Shown: positions 15,426-22,392 of the stretch, piece by piece
Layout: every line of letters starts with the position of its first letter
Position numbering within the stretch: position 1 is the first letter of the stretch
Program-made: the position numbers and the translations under genes
Notes under the pieces: generated by a model
What the model was told of the DNA's origin: nothing
Databases searched by the model: none
What the model saw: only the letters and a program-made list of their open reading frames with translations
From: Clostridia bacterium
GTDB taxonomy: Bacteria; Bacillota; DSM-16504; Desulfitibacterales; Desulfitibacteraceae
NCBI GenBank assembly: GCA_018333845.1
Contig: JAGXSK010000250.1
Coordinates: 1-22,468, forward strand
Direction of reading: 5' to 3'
DNA length: 22,468 bases

Positions 15426-16589
15426 ATGACTTTTACACCTTTTAAATTTCAGCTGCCCCTGGCTGCAGGCGGTATTGCATTAATGGCATTTAATTATTTA
15501 CTTTTTGCAATGCCTCATGGCGAAGGACTTATTACAATATCAAATGTCAACTGGACTGGCATAACTTTGGCTCAAGGCGTGATATACTACCCTTTAATTG
15601 CTATCATGTTAGTATTAGCTGCTATAAATTTACTTTACAGTATAGTTTTTGTAAAAGAACTAATTCAGTGGCTCTACAACAAAAATGATTATGTAAGTTT
15701 TATGAACGGGCCGCCAATAAAAAACATAGGGATTTTGGTGCCCATCGCTTCTCTCTCTATGACTGCTAACGTGATTTTGGGTCCAGTAGGTTTTTTTATT
15801 CCACAATTATCATCTAATTTACAGTCGATGATGCTGCCTGCATTGATCTTCTATGGGTTGCTATTGTTTATGTTGTTGGTGTTGGAACTTAAACTTTTAA
15901 AAATCTGGTTTTCACAGCCACTTGACGTAAGTAAATTAAATTTTGTGTGGTTGCTTGATGTTTTTGCATTCGGTTTAGTTAATTTAACTGGCACAGGAAT
16001 TGCCGCTATGTCAAGTGATAGGGTGATTTCCTCTATAGCAGCTTTTGCTTCATTTTTAGCTTTAAGTGTTGGGATTTTTCTATTAATAATAAAACTGACA
16101 TATCTGATATACCTGCAGATAAAATCCAATGAATTACCTCCAAAGCACTTTTTGCCGAGTTACTTTATTGTAGTACCCATTACCTGCTTGTTCGGATTTA
16201 GTTTTTACAGAATAACATCTTATTTAAAAACGCATTTTGCATTCAATGTAGATGTTTTCTCATTCTTTTTTATTAACTTTTCTTACGCTATCACAATTGC
16301 ATGGTGTATCTTTTGTTTATATCTGCTCAGTGACTACTTTAAAACCTATTTTTATAAAAGTGACTTTTCTCCAACTCAATGGAGCATGGTCTGAGCTTTT
16401 GTTGGCTCTCAAGTTTTGGGAGTTTATGTTTGGGGAAATTACTATCCTAGTGCAATACTTTTAGTTTTAAATTATGCAAGTATAATATTAGCAACAATTC
16501 TATTTTCTTTTATAACAGTTAAGTTTTATCAGGCGGAGAAGAAAAATAGATTATCTGTAAACAATTCATTCCAATCCTCCAAGGCATAA
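15426..16589 (+). CDS. Ten-helix membrane selenoprotein, TDT/TehA/SLAC1-like (TGA-interrupted)
   Basis: ATG 15426 follows CGGAGG. The frame runs 322 codons, meets TGA at 16392-16394, and continues in the same frame for 64 codons to TAA 16587, giving 387 residues with Sec323. Seen before the TGA: about eight hydrophobic helices (near 8-30, 54-77, 103-125, 136-158, 172-195, 202-230, 245-265, 278-303). After it the frame encodes AFVGSQVLGVYVWGN, then a tenth helix with SAILLVLNYASIILATILF and a polar tail QAEKKNR. Context around the Sec is SPTQWSMV-U-AFVGSQVLG, at the start of helix 9. Ten helices and a Trp-rich helix 9 resemble the TDT/TehA/SLAC1 anion-channel fold; this is inference. I vaguely recall an NCBI family named TsoY (seleno)protein for such proteins, unverified. 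A hairpin follows the TGA, and selD lies 158 bases upstream on the same strand. Substrate unknown. Confidence 0.85.
16395..16424 (+). promoter_or_regulatory. Candidate bacterial SECIS element in the membrane selenoprotein gene
   Basis: Stem CTCTCAA (16406-16412) / TTGGGAG (16416-16422), seven pairs with one G-T, extendable by two G-T pairs (16404-16405 with 16423-16424), and a triloop GTT. Eighteen bases separate the TGA from the loop, which begins with G. This is nearly the same geometry as the selD hairpin. Confidence 0.65.
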
Positions 16590-16621
16590 TTTATAGGTAG
16601 AAACATTACTTAAAGATAATG

Positions 16622-16655
16622 ATGGCTGCTTAGAATATTTAGCATAAGTAGCCAT
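16622..16655 (+). terminator. Hairpin after the membrane selenoprotein gene (weak terminator)
   Basis: An 11-bp stem with one G-T pair, ATGGCTGCTTA (16622-16632) / TAAGTAGCCAT (16645-16655). The bases after it (TTGGCTTTAT) are only mildly T-rich, so its strength as a terminator is uncertain. Confidence 0.5.
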
Positions 16656-16692
16656 TTGGCTTTATACTAGCTAGAAAACACAATTTTGCCTG

Positions 16693-16820
16693 TAGATAGT
16701 GGTCGCTAAAACGCAGTGTCTAAGCTGCATAGCCGACATTAGAACGTCTAAATTCGTCATTCACCAGACTAAGGCTTCCACCTGTATCTAAAGACTTGGC
16801 GCAAGCCAAATTTTGTTTTA
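16693..16820 (+). ncRNA. Unidentified structured element upstream of tatC
   Basis: Nested pairings readable by eye: TAGATA (16693-16698) / TATCTA (16785-16790); GTGG (16699-16702) / CCAC (16778-16781); AGCC (16731-16734) / GGCT (16773-16776); TTAG (16739-16742) / CTAA (16769-16772). A short hairpin TTGGC-GCAA-GCCAA (16796-16809) followed by ATTTTGTTTTA then resembles a terminator, 52 bases before tatC. It could be a leader RNA, a small RNA or a dispersed intergenic repeat. The minus strand also reads a short protein-like string (VNDEFRRSNVGYAA then stop), so an eroded element is possible. I do not match it to a known family. Confidence 0.35.
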
Positions 16821-16871
16821 TACTATAGAGAATAACTATTTAAGAGGTTAAACTGCCAAGGGGGCAAATTC

Positions 16872-17615
16872 ATGTCAGACACATCCATGTCCTTAATAGA
16901 CCACTTAGAAGAATTACGAAAAATCATTATTAGAATTGTCATCGCAATACTCGTAGGTGCAGTGGTAAGCTTTGCCCTGTTTGAAGATGTTTTATTCAAA
17001 ATAATCAATGCTCCCATAGCTGGGAAAGATATTCAACTGGCCCAGCTTGCTGTAACAGAAGTCTTTATCACCAGATTAAAAGTAAGCCTTTTGTCTGGAA
17101 TTGTTATAACTATACCTTTTACTGCATACCAGATATGGAGTTTTATACTGCCAGCATTATATGCCCATGAAAGAAGGTATGTTTATATGATAGCCCCCAT
17201 GTCGGCGATACTGTTTGCGGCAGGGGTCGTTTTTGGATACTATGTTGTGCTGCCACTTGCACTGGTTTTTTTTATTGTCCAGGGGGCTGATTTGCTGCCG
17301 ATGCTGTCCTTTGCAAGATATGTGTCCTTTGTCCTGGGCTTTTTGCTGCCATTTGGGCTAGTATTTCAACTGCCCCTGGCAGTTGTATTTCTCGTTAAAA
17401 TTGGTGTTGTAGACTACAAATTTTTCAAGGCCAAAAGAAAGTATGCCATACTTATCATATTTATAATTTCTGCAGTTTTAACTCCGCCAGATCTTGTTTC
17501 CCAATTACTCATGGCGGGTCCAGTAGTGCTTCTTTATGAAATTAGCATCTTGATTGCCTGGCTCATAAGAAAAAAAGTTAAAAAAGAGGATGGGGATAAG
17601 GATGACGTCTCTTAG
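16872..17615 (+). CDS. tatC: Sec-independent (twin-arginine) protein translocase subunit TatC
   Basis: A 247-residue integral membrane protein, the signal-peptide receptor of the Tat pathway that exports folded, often cofactor-bearing, proteins. Seen: the N-terminal receptor motif SLIDHLEELRKIIIR (8-22), six hydrophobic helices, the conserved TEVFITRLKVSLLSGIVI and FILPALYAHERRY in the first periplasmic loop and the following segment, and a charged cytoplasmic tail ending KKEDGDKDDVS. The start ATG 16872 has AAGGGGGC about 9 bases upstream. No tatA is adjacent, so TatA must be encoded elsewhere. The end overlaps the dgt-like gene by 14 bases. Confidence 0.97.
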   Translation: MSDTSMSLIDHLEELRKIIIRIVIAILVGAVVSFALFEDVLFKIINAPIAGKDIQLAQLAVTEVFITRLKVSLLSGIVITIPFTAYQIWSFILPALYAHERRYVYMIAPMSAILFAAGVVFGYYVVLPLALVFFIVQGADLLPMLSFARYVSFVLGFLLPFGLVFQLPLAVVFLVKIGVVDYKFFKAKRKYAILIIFIISAVLTPPDLVSQLLMAGPVVLLYEISILIAWLIRKKVKKEDGDKDDVS

Positions 17616-18609
17616 GGAGAACTTTGAAAAAAGAGAAGAAGATTGGCTTTCACCTTATGCTGCTAAATCAAATTCTACGCTGGGGAGAAAGGTTCATGAG
17701 AAGCCATGTGATGTGCGTACAGCATTTCAAAGAGACAGGGACAGGATTATTCATTCAAAGGCTTTTAGAAGGCTTAAACACAAGACCCAGGTTTTCATAG
17801 CACCTGAAGGGGATCATTTTCGCACAAGGCTTACCCATACTTTAGAGGTAAGTCAGATAGCAAGAACTGCAGCAAGGGCATTAAGACTTAATGAAGATCT
17901 AGCTGAAGCTATTGCTTTAGGACATGATTTAGGTCACACTCCCTTTGGGCATGCAGGTGAAACGGCCCTAAACCAGGTGCACCCCGGGAGATTTAAACAT
18001 AACATCCAAAGCTTAAGGGTAGTTGATGAAATTGAGCTAGGTACTGGACTGAACTTAACCTGGGAAGTGAGAGATGGAATACTAAATCATACTGGAAATG
18101 TAACTCCAAGTACACTAGAGGGGCAGATAGTTAAAACAGCTGATAGAATTGCCTATATTAACCACGATATTGATGATGCCGTTAGAGGAAAGGTGATTTC
18201 ACTAGAAAGCCTGCCAAAAGAATGCCTTAAAGTTCTTGGTTATAAGCATGGCGAAAGAATCAATACAATGGTAAGAGATATGATTGATGCAAGCTGGGAT
18301 AATCCCTGCATAACAATGAGTAAGGAAATATCTGCTGCAATGGATGAATTGCGTCAATTTTTGTTTAGAAATGTCTATATTGGATCCATGGCAAAAACCG
18401 AAGAAAAAAAAGCCATGAGGCTGGTGCAGGAGATTTATTATTACTACAGCAACCACCCCCAGGAGTTACCCAATGAGTATAAAAAGGAAAATAGTTTTGA
18501 AACAAATGAGGATAATCTAATAGTTGATTATATAGCTGGAATGACAGACAGGTATGCCATATCTATTTATCAGAAAATTTTTGTGCCATCAGGTTTTTCT
18601 ATTATTTGA
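17602..18609 (+). CDS. dgt: dGTP triphosphohydrolase-like HD-domain protein
   Basis: A 335-residue HD-superfamily hydrolase that removes triphosphate from dNTPs. The shorter dGTPase-like group, to which this length belongs, has broader or less certain substrate range than E. coli Dgt. Seen: LSPYAAKSNSTLGR, the RDRDRIIHSKAFRRLKHKTQ block, and the metal site with FRTRLTHTLEVSQIARTAA and IALGHDLGHTPFGHAGE (the His-Asp pair). ATG 17602 fits the family start and has GGGGATAAGG just upstream; ATG 17590 is an alternative with no spacing for a ribosome-binding site. It overlaps tatC and is followed by a hairpin at 18620. dnaG is 568 bases downstream. Confidence 0.93.
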   Translation: MTSLRENFEKREEDWLSPYAAKSNSTLGRKVHEKPCDVRTAFQRDRDRIIHSKAFRRLKHKTQVFIAPEGDHFRTRLTHTLEVSQIARTAARALRLNEDLAEAIALGHDLGHTPFGHAGETALNQVHPGRFKHNIQSLRVVDEIELGTGLNLTWEVRDGILNHTGNVTPSTLEGQIVKTADRIAYINHDIDDAVRGKVISLESLPKECLKVLGYKHGERINTMVRDMIDASWDNPCITMSKEISAAMDELRQFLFRNVYIGSMAKTEEKKAMRLVQEIYYYYSNHPQELPNEYKKENSFETNEDNLIVDYIAGMTDRYAISIYQKIFVPSGFSII

Positions 18610-18619
18610 TAATTAACAA

Positions 18620-18659
18620 TCATCAAGTTAAAAATCTTTTAAAATGATGAATATTTTTT
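18620..18659 (+). terminator. Terminator of the tatC-dgt unit
   Basis: Paired arms TCATC (18620-18624) / GATGA (18646-18650) and TTAAAA (18628-18633) / TTTTAA (18637-18642), followed by ATATTTTTTG. The stem is AT-rich with internal mismatches, hence moderate strength. Confidence 0.65.
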
Positions 18660-18683
18660 GTTGCATATGTCAATAATACTATC

Positions 18684-18762
18684 AAGGAGACAAGCATTCT
18701 GTTAGGTATTTAGTCAATACCTAAATAGTCTGACCGACGAAGAGATGCTTGCTCCTTTTTAT
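18684..18762 (+). ncRNA. Small-RNA-like element with long closing stem and T-run
   Basis: AAGGAG-a-CAAGCAT (18684-18697) pairs with ATGCTTG-CTCCTT (18745-18757), 13 bp with one bulged A, directly followed by TTT. Inside is a perfect 9-bp hairpin TTAGGTATT (18702-18710) / AATACCTAA (18716-18724). Twenty bases (18725-18744) containing GACCGACGAAGAG stay unpaired on the 3' side. A -10-like TACTAT (18677-18682) ends two bases before the stem. No gene is encoded, and the nearest downstream gene is 415 bases away, so a stand-alone RNA or a short mobile inverted-repeat unit are the main options. I do not recognise a known family. Confidence 0.4.
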
Positions 18763-18773
18763 TTCTTCCTGGC

Positions 18774-18800
18774 AAAAAAATCCTCCCGAAAATTGGGAGG
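18774..18800 (-). terminator. Minus-strand terminator between dgt and dnaG
   Basis: Stem CCTCCC/GGGAGG (18782-18787 and 18795-18800) with a 7-base loop. On the minus strand it is followed by A and seven T (complement of 18774-18780), a classic terminator, while the plus-strand side has no T-run. It implies a minus-strand transcript from the 18800-19170 interval, where I see no protein gene. Confidence 0.6.
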
Positions 18801-18813
18801 TTATTGCATGTTC

Positions 18814-18847
18814 AACTTCTATCAGTGTAAAAGTGTTGATAGAAGTT
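18814..18847. repeat. 11-bp inverted repeat in the dnaG upstream gap
   Basis: AACTTCTATCA (18814-18824) / TGATAGAAGTT (18837-18847), perfect, with a 12-base loop. On the plus strand it is followed by TTATTATA, a poor terminator tail. Confidence 0.55.
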
Positions 18848-18914
18848 TTATTATATGAAAATCAAAGGGAAAATAATAAGATATGAAGGATGAATAATAT
18901 CCTCTCTTCAATTA

Positions 18915-18940
18915 TTAGTATAGCACATGATCTATACTAA
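18915..18940. repeat. 9-bp inverted repeat in the dnaG upstream gap
   Basis: TTAGTATAG (18915-18923) / CTATACTAA (18932-18940), perfect, loop CACATGAT. It could be an operator or a transcript hairpin. The rest of the gap to 19177 is very AT-rich and holds no recognisable gene. Confidence 0.5.
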
Positions 18941-19177
18941 CGCATCAGGAAAGTACTGGTTGTTTTATGGATTATCATGCAGCTATCAGGACTAATATAC
19001 TACAAGTTTTTATTTTTTATCTAATTTTACTACATATATTACTTTTATTACTTTTAAATAGAAGGAAAACAGCTATATATATAGAATATGTATAACCATT
19101 GTTCAGCAATTATTATAGGAGGACTTAATGGTTTTATGACGAAATAATATATAAACTAATAAACCAGGTGATTTAAG

Positions 19178-20983
19178 GTGATAAATTTTATTCCTGAGGA
19201 AAAGGTTCAGGAAATCTTAGAAAGGGTTTCTATAGAACAAATTATATCCCGCTATGTATCATTAAGGCAGCAAGGACAAAATTATCTCGGTCTATGTCCC
19301 TTTCATAACGAAAAAACACCATCCTTTTCAGTTAACCCTTCCAAAGGACTTTTTTATTGCTTTGGTTGTGGGGTTGGAGGCAATGTTTTCACCTTTATTA
19401 TGAAGGCAGAAAATTATACTTTTGCTGAAGCTGCAGAATTTTTAGCATCACAAGCAGGAATTTTGCTAGCAGATAACAAATTAATCAAGAAGGCAGATAA
19501 GGAAAAAAATTATTTAATAGATATAAATACTCTAGCGCAAAAATATTATCATTATTTGCTTGTTGAAAGTTCAAAAGGCAAAAAGGCCCTTGAATATCTA
19601 GAAAAACGAGGCATTTCATCTAACACCATTAAGGAGTTTGGCATAGGCTATTCATTAGATGATTGGGAATCATTAATAAATTTTATGAAAAAAAGGAACG
19701 TATCACTATCTAAATTAGAACAGGTAGGTTTGATAAGTCCAAGTAGCGGGAATAATTCAGGATATTACGATCGTTTTAGAGGGAGAATTATTTTCCCCAT
19801 TTATAACCTAAATGGCCTGGTTATAGGTTTTGGAGGTCGCATCATTGATGATACATTAAAGGCTCCAAAGTATCTCAATAGCCCTGAAACAAAAATATTT
19901 CAAAAAAGCAAGCTTCTTTATGGAATGAATATTGCTAGAGATGAAGTAAGAAGAAAAGACCTGGTTATTCTAGTGGAAGGATACATGGATGTGATTGCAG
20001 CCCATCAAAAGGGAATAAAAAACACAGTAGCATCATTAGGTACTGCATTTACAGCAGACCAGGCAAGAATGCTGAAAAGATATACTGATAATGTAGTAAT
20101 TGCCTATGATGCTGATGAAGCTGGTCAGGAGGCAGCTCTGAGAGGACTATCTATCCTCCATGAAAACGGCTGTAAGATTAAAATCCTTACCTTGCCTGAG
20201 AAGAGTGATCCAGATGATTATATAAGAAAGCATGGACCTGAAAAATTCATTCATAGTATTAAAAACCAGGCAGTCCCTTTAATTGAGTATAAGCTAAGAA
20301 TTGCCATTCAAAAAAATAACCCAGATGCATTAGAAGGCAAGAAAAAAATACTTGACTTTATAATTGGCGATCTTGTAGAGATTAACAGCCTGGTAGAAAG
20401 AGAATACTATCTAAGGTTAATTTCCAGTAAGCTAGGTGTTACTGAACAGGTAATAGCTGCTGAGATTGGGAAATACTCCAAAAGACTGCAAAATATTGGT
20501 GCCAATAGGGATAAAAAGGTAATAGTAAGGAATAATAGCAAAGAAAAGTACCTATTTGGAGAAAGTGTACAATACAGGGTGGAGAGATTTCTTGCAAAGT
20601 ATATTCTGGAAAACCCCCAAAAGATAGATTGGTTTCAAGAATCTGTGGGTTTGCATTTATTCCAAGTTTCAAAATTTAGATTCTTAATAGCAAGCCTGAT
20701 AAAATATATTGAAGATAATGAGATTAGTGATAGATTTAATTTTAAAGCTTTTATGCTTACACTGCCTGAGGAATCCCAAAGTATACTATCCCAATTACTC
20801 AACACTAATGAAGATACTTATTCATTAAATGATTGTGTTTATATAATAAAGAACAACTGGTATAAAACCCAAATAGAAAACCTTAAAAAAGAGATTTCAG
20901 CAGCAGAAGAATGTGATCAAAGGGAAGTTGTAGACTCCTTGGTGTTAAACTTGATTCAACTCCAAAGGGAATGGAAAAAATAA
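19178..20983 (+). CDS. dnaG: DNA primase
   Basis: A 601-residue primase that makes RNA primers at the replication fork with DnaB helicase. Seen: the CHC2-type zinc finger with Cys40-x2-His43 (CPFHNEKTPSFSVNP) and Cys61-x2-Cys64 (CFGCG); the catalytic core with YDRFRGRIIFPI and GFGGRII; the TOPRIM motifs LVEGYMDVIAAHQ and AYDADEAGQEAALRG; and DPDDYIRKHG. A less conserved C-terminal helicase-binding region follows. The start is GTG 19178, with AGGTG at 19165-19170. Length is normal. It precedes rpoD by 41 bases, the conserved macromolecular-synthesis order of Firmicutes. Confidence 0.97.
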   Translation: MINFIPEEKVQEILERVSIEQIISRYVSLRQQGQNYLGLCPFHNEKTPSFSVNPSKGLFYCFGCGVGGNVFTFIMKAENYTFAEAAEFLASQAGILLADNKLIKKADKEKNYLIDINTLAQKYYHYLLVESSKGKKALEYLEKRGISSNTIKEFGIGYSLDDWESLINFMKKRNVSLSKLEQVGLISPSSGNNSGYYDRFRGRIIFPIYNLNGLVIGFGGRIIDDTLKAPKYLNSPETKIFQKSKLLYGMNIARDEVRRKDLVILVEGYMDVIAAHQKGIKNTVASLGTAFTADQARMLKRYTDNVVIAYDADEAGQEAALRGLSILHENGCKIKILTLPEKSDPDDYIRKHGPEKFIHSIKNQAVPLIEYKLRIAIQKNNPDALEGKKKILDFIIGDLVEINSLVEREYYLRLISSKLGVTEQVIAAEIGKYSKRLQNIGANRDKKVIVRNNSKEKYLFGESVQYRVERFLAKYILENPQKIDWFQESVGLHLFQVSKFRFLIASLIKYIEDNEISDRFNFKAFMLTLPEESQSILSQLLNTNEDTYSLNDCVYIIKNNWYKTQIENLKKEISAAEECDQREVVDSLVLNLIQLQREWKK

Positions 20984-21024
20984 AGTCATAAGCAAGCATG
21001 ATGACCCTAATGGAAGGGGGGACA

Positions 21025-22110
21025 ATGGTGAAAGAAGATAATAAGTATACAGAAAATGTGAAACAGCTCATAGAATTAGGGAAAAAACGCGGAATATTAA
21101 CCTATAAAGAAATAATGGACACTTTACAAGGTATAGAATTAAGCCCAGATCAAATAGATGAGATATATGAGCATTTAGCCAGCATGGGAATCGAGGTTAT
21201 CCCTGAAAGTAGTCAGTTAGAAGTTGAGGATGACAAGGAAGACCTTGAGATAGATATAGATTTGTCTATTCCAGAGGGGATAGGAATAGATGACCCTGTA
21301 AGAATGTATCTAAAAGAAATAGGGAGAGTACCTTTACTTTCAGCTGATGAAGAGGTAGACCTTGCAAAAAAAATAGAGCAGGGAGACATGGAAGCAAAAC
21401 GCAAATTGGCTGAAGCAAACCTTCGATTAGTTGTTAGTATAGCCAAACGCTATGTTGGAAGAGGAATGCTGTTCCTTGATTTAATACAGGAAGGGAATTT
21501 AGGATTAATTAAAGCTGTTGAAAAATTTGATTATCGTAAAGGTTACAAGTTTAGTACCTATGCTACATGGTGGATTCGCCAGGCAATAACTAGATCTATT
21601 GCTGATCAAGCCAGAACAATTAGAATTCCTGTGCACATGGTTGAAACCATTAATAAGCTTATTAGGGTATCCAGGCAGCTGCTGCAAGAGTTAGGAAGAG
21701 AACCTACCCCAGAAGAAATAGCTACAGAAATGGATATTCCAGAGGAAAGGGTTCGAGAAATAATAAAAATTGCTCAAGAACCTGTTTCCCTGGAGACTCC
21801 CATTGGTGAAGAAGAAGATAGTCATTTAGGTGATTTTATTGAGGATCAGGATGCATTAGCACCTGCAGAGGCAGCCTCCTTTACCCTGCTTAGAGAGCAG
21901 TTGGAGGATGTACTCGATACATTAACGCCTAGAGAAGAAAAAGTATTAAGGCTTCGTTTTGGTCTGGATGATGGCAGAACTAGAACCCTAGAAGAGGTAG
22001 GCCAGGAGTTTGGAGTTACTAGAGAAAGGATTAGACAAATAGAAGCCAAAGCATTACGAAAGCTTCGCCATCCAAGTAGAAGCAAAAAGCTGAAAGATTA
22101 TCTAGAGTAA
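21025..22110 (+). CDS. rpoD: RNA polymerase primary sigma factor (SigA/RpoD)
   Basis: A 361-residue housekeeping sigma factor. Seen in order: a short region 1.1 (VKQLIELGKKRGILTYKEI); region 1.2 (DPVRMYLKEIGRVPLLSADE); region 2 with NLRLVVSIAKRYVGRGM, DLIQEGNLGLIKAVEKFDYR and the -10 recognition helix KFSTYATWWIRQAITRSIAD; region 3; and region 4 with TPREEKVLRLRFGL and the -35 recognition helix VGQEFGVTRERIRQIEAKAL. Length fits the small Firmicutes type with no large insertion. ATG 21025 follows AAGGGGGG; GTG 21028 is equally possible, while ATG 20998 lacks a site. No terminator is seen before the tRNA promoter. Confidence 0.98.
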   Translation: MVKEDNKYTENVKQLIELGKKRGILTYKEIMDTLQGIELSPDQIDEIYEHLASMGIEVIPESSQLEVEDDKEDLEIDIDLSIPEGIGIDDPVRMYLKEIGRVPLLSADEEVDLAKKIEQGDMEAKRKLAEANLRLVVSIAKRYVGRGMLFLDLIQEGNLGLIKAVEKFDYRKGYKFSTYATWWIRQAITRSIADQARTIRIPVHMVETINKLIRVSRQLLQELGREPTPEEIATEMDIPEERVREIIKIAQEPVSLETPIGEEEDSHLGDFIEDQDALAPAEAASFTLLREQLEDVLDTLTPREEKVLRLRFGLDDGRTRTLEEVGQEFGVTRERIRQIEAKALRKLRHPSRSKKLKDYLE

Positions 22111-22137
22111 TCTTTGAAGGCGCAACAAAAATTACTA

Positions 22138-22166
22138 TTGACAACGTATTCAGAATGTTTTATACT
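22138..22166 (+). promoter_or_regulatory. Strong sigma-A promoter of the tRNA cluster
   Basis: TTGACA (22138-22143), a 17-base spacer, then TATACT (22161-22166, five of six). The predicted start lies about 20 bases before tRNA-Asn. The promoter starts 28 bases after the rpoD stop. Confidence 0.85.
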
Positions 22167-22191
22167 ATACTTTGTCAGTATTGAGGGGCGT

Positions 22192-22266
22192 TCCTCGGTA
22201 GCTCAATGGTAGAGCACTCGGCTGTTAACCGAGTGGTTGCTGGTTCGAGCCCAGCCCGGGGAGCCA
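22192..22266 (+). tRNA. tRNA-Asn (GTT)
   Basis: Acceptor TCCTCGG/CCGGGGA (one T-G pair), anticodon stem CTCGG/CCGAG, anticodon GTT at 22224-22226, T-arm GCTGG-TTCGAGC-CCAGC, discriminator G and encoded CCA (22264-22266). All parts of a cloverleaf are present. Confidence 0.97.
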
Positions 22267-22273
22267 TTTTATT

Positions 22274-22348
22274 GGGCCCATAGCTCAGCGGTAGAGCCAC
22301 CGGCTCATAACCGGTCGGTCCCTGGTTCGATCCCAGGTGGGCCCACCA
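22274..22348 (+). tRNA. tRNA-Met (CAT), probably elongator
   Basis: Acceptor GGGCCCA/TGGGCCC, anticodon stem ACCGG/CCGGT, anticodon CAT at 22306-22308, T-arm CCTGG-TTCGATC-CCAGG, discriminator A and encoded CCA. A fully paired acceptor end and the lack of three G-C pairs at the base of the anticodon loop argue against initiator tRNA. Ile2 (lysidine-modified CAT) cannot be excluded by eye. Confidence 0.92.
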
Positions 22349-22392
22349 TTGAAGTAAGTATTTATGTATATTAAAGAAGATATATACTAGTT

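Noticed and set aside
16252..16464. Overlapping plus-strand open frame across the TGA of the membrane selenoprotein
   Set aside because: No family-like sequence and no ribosome-binding site. The readthrough frame gives coherent helices instead.
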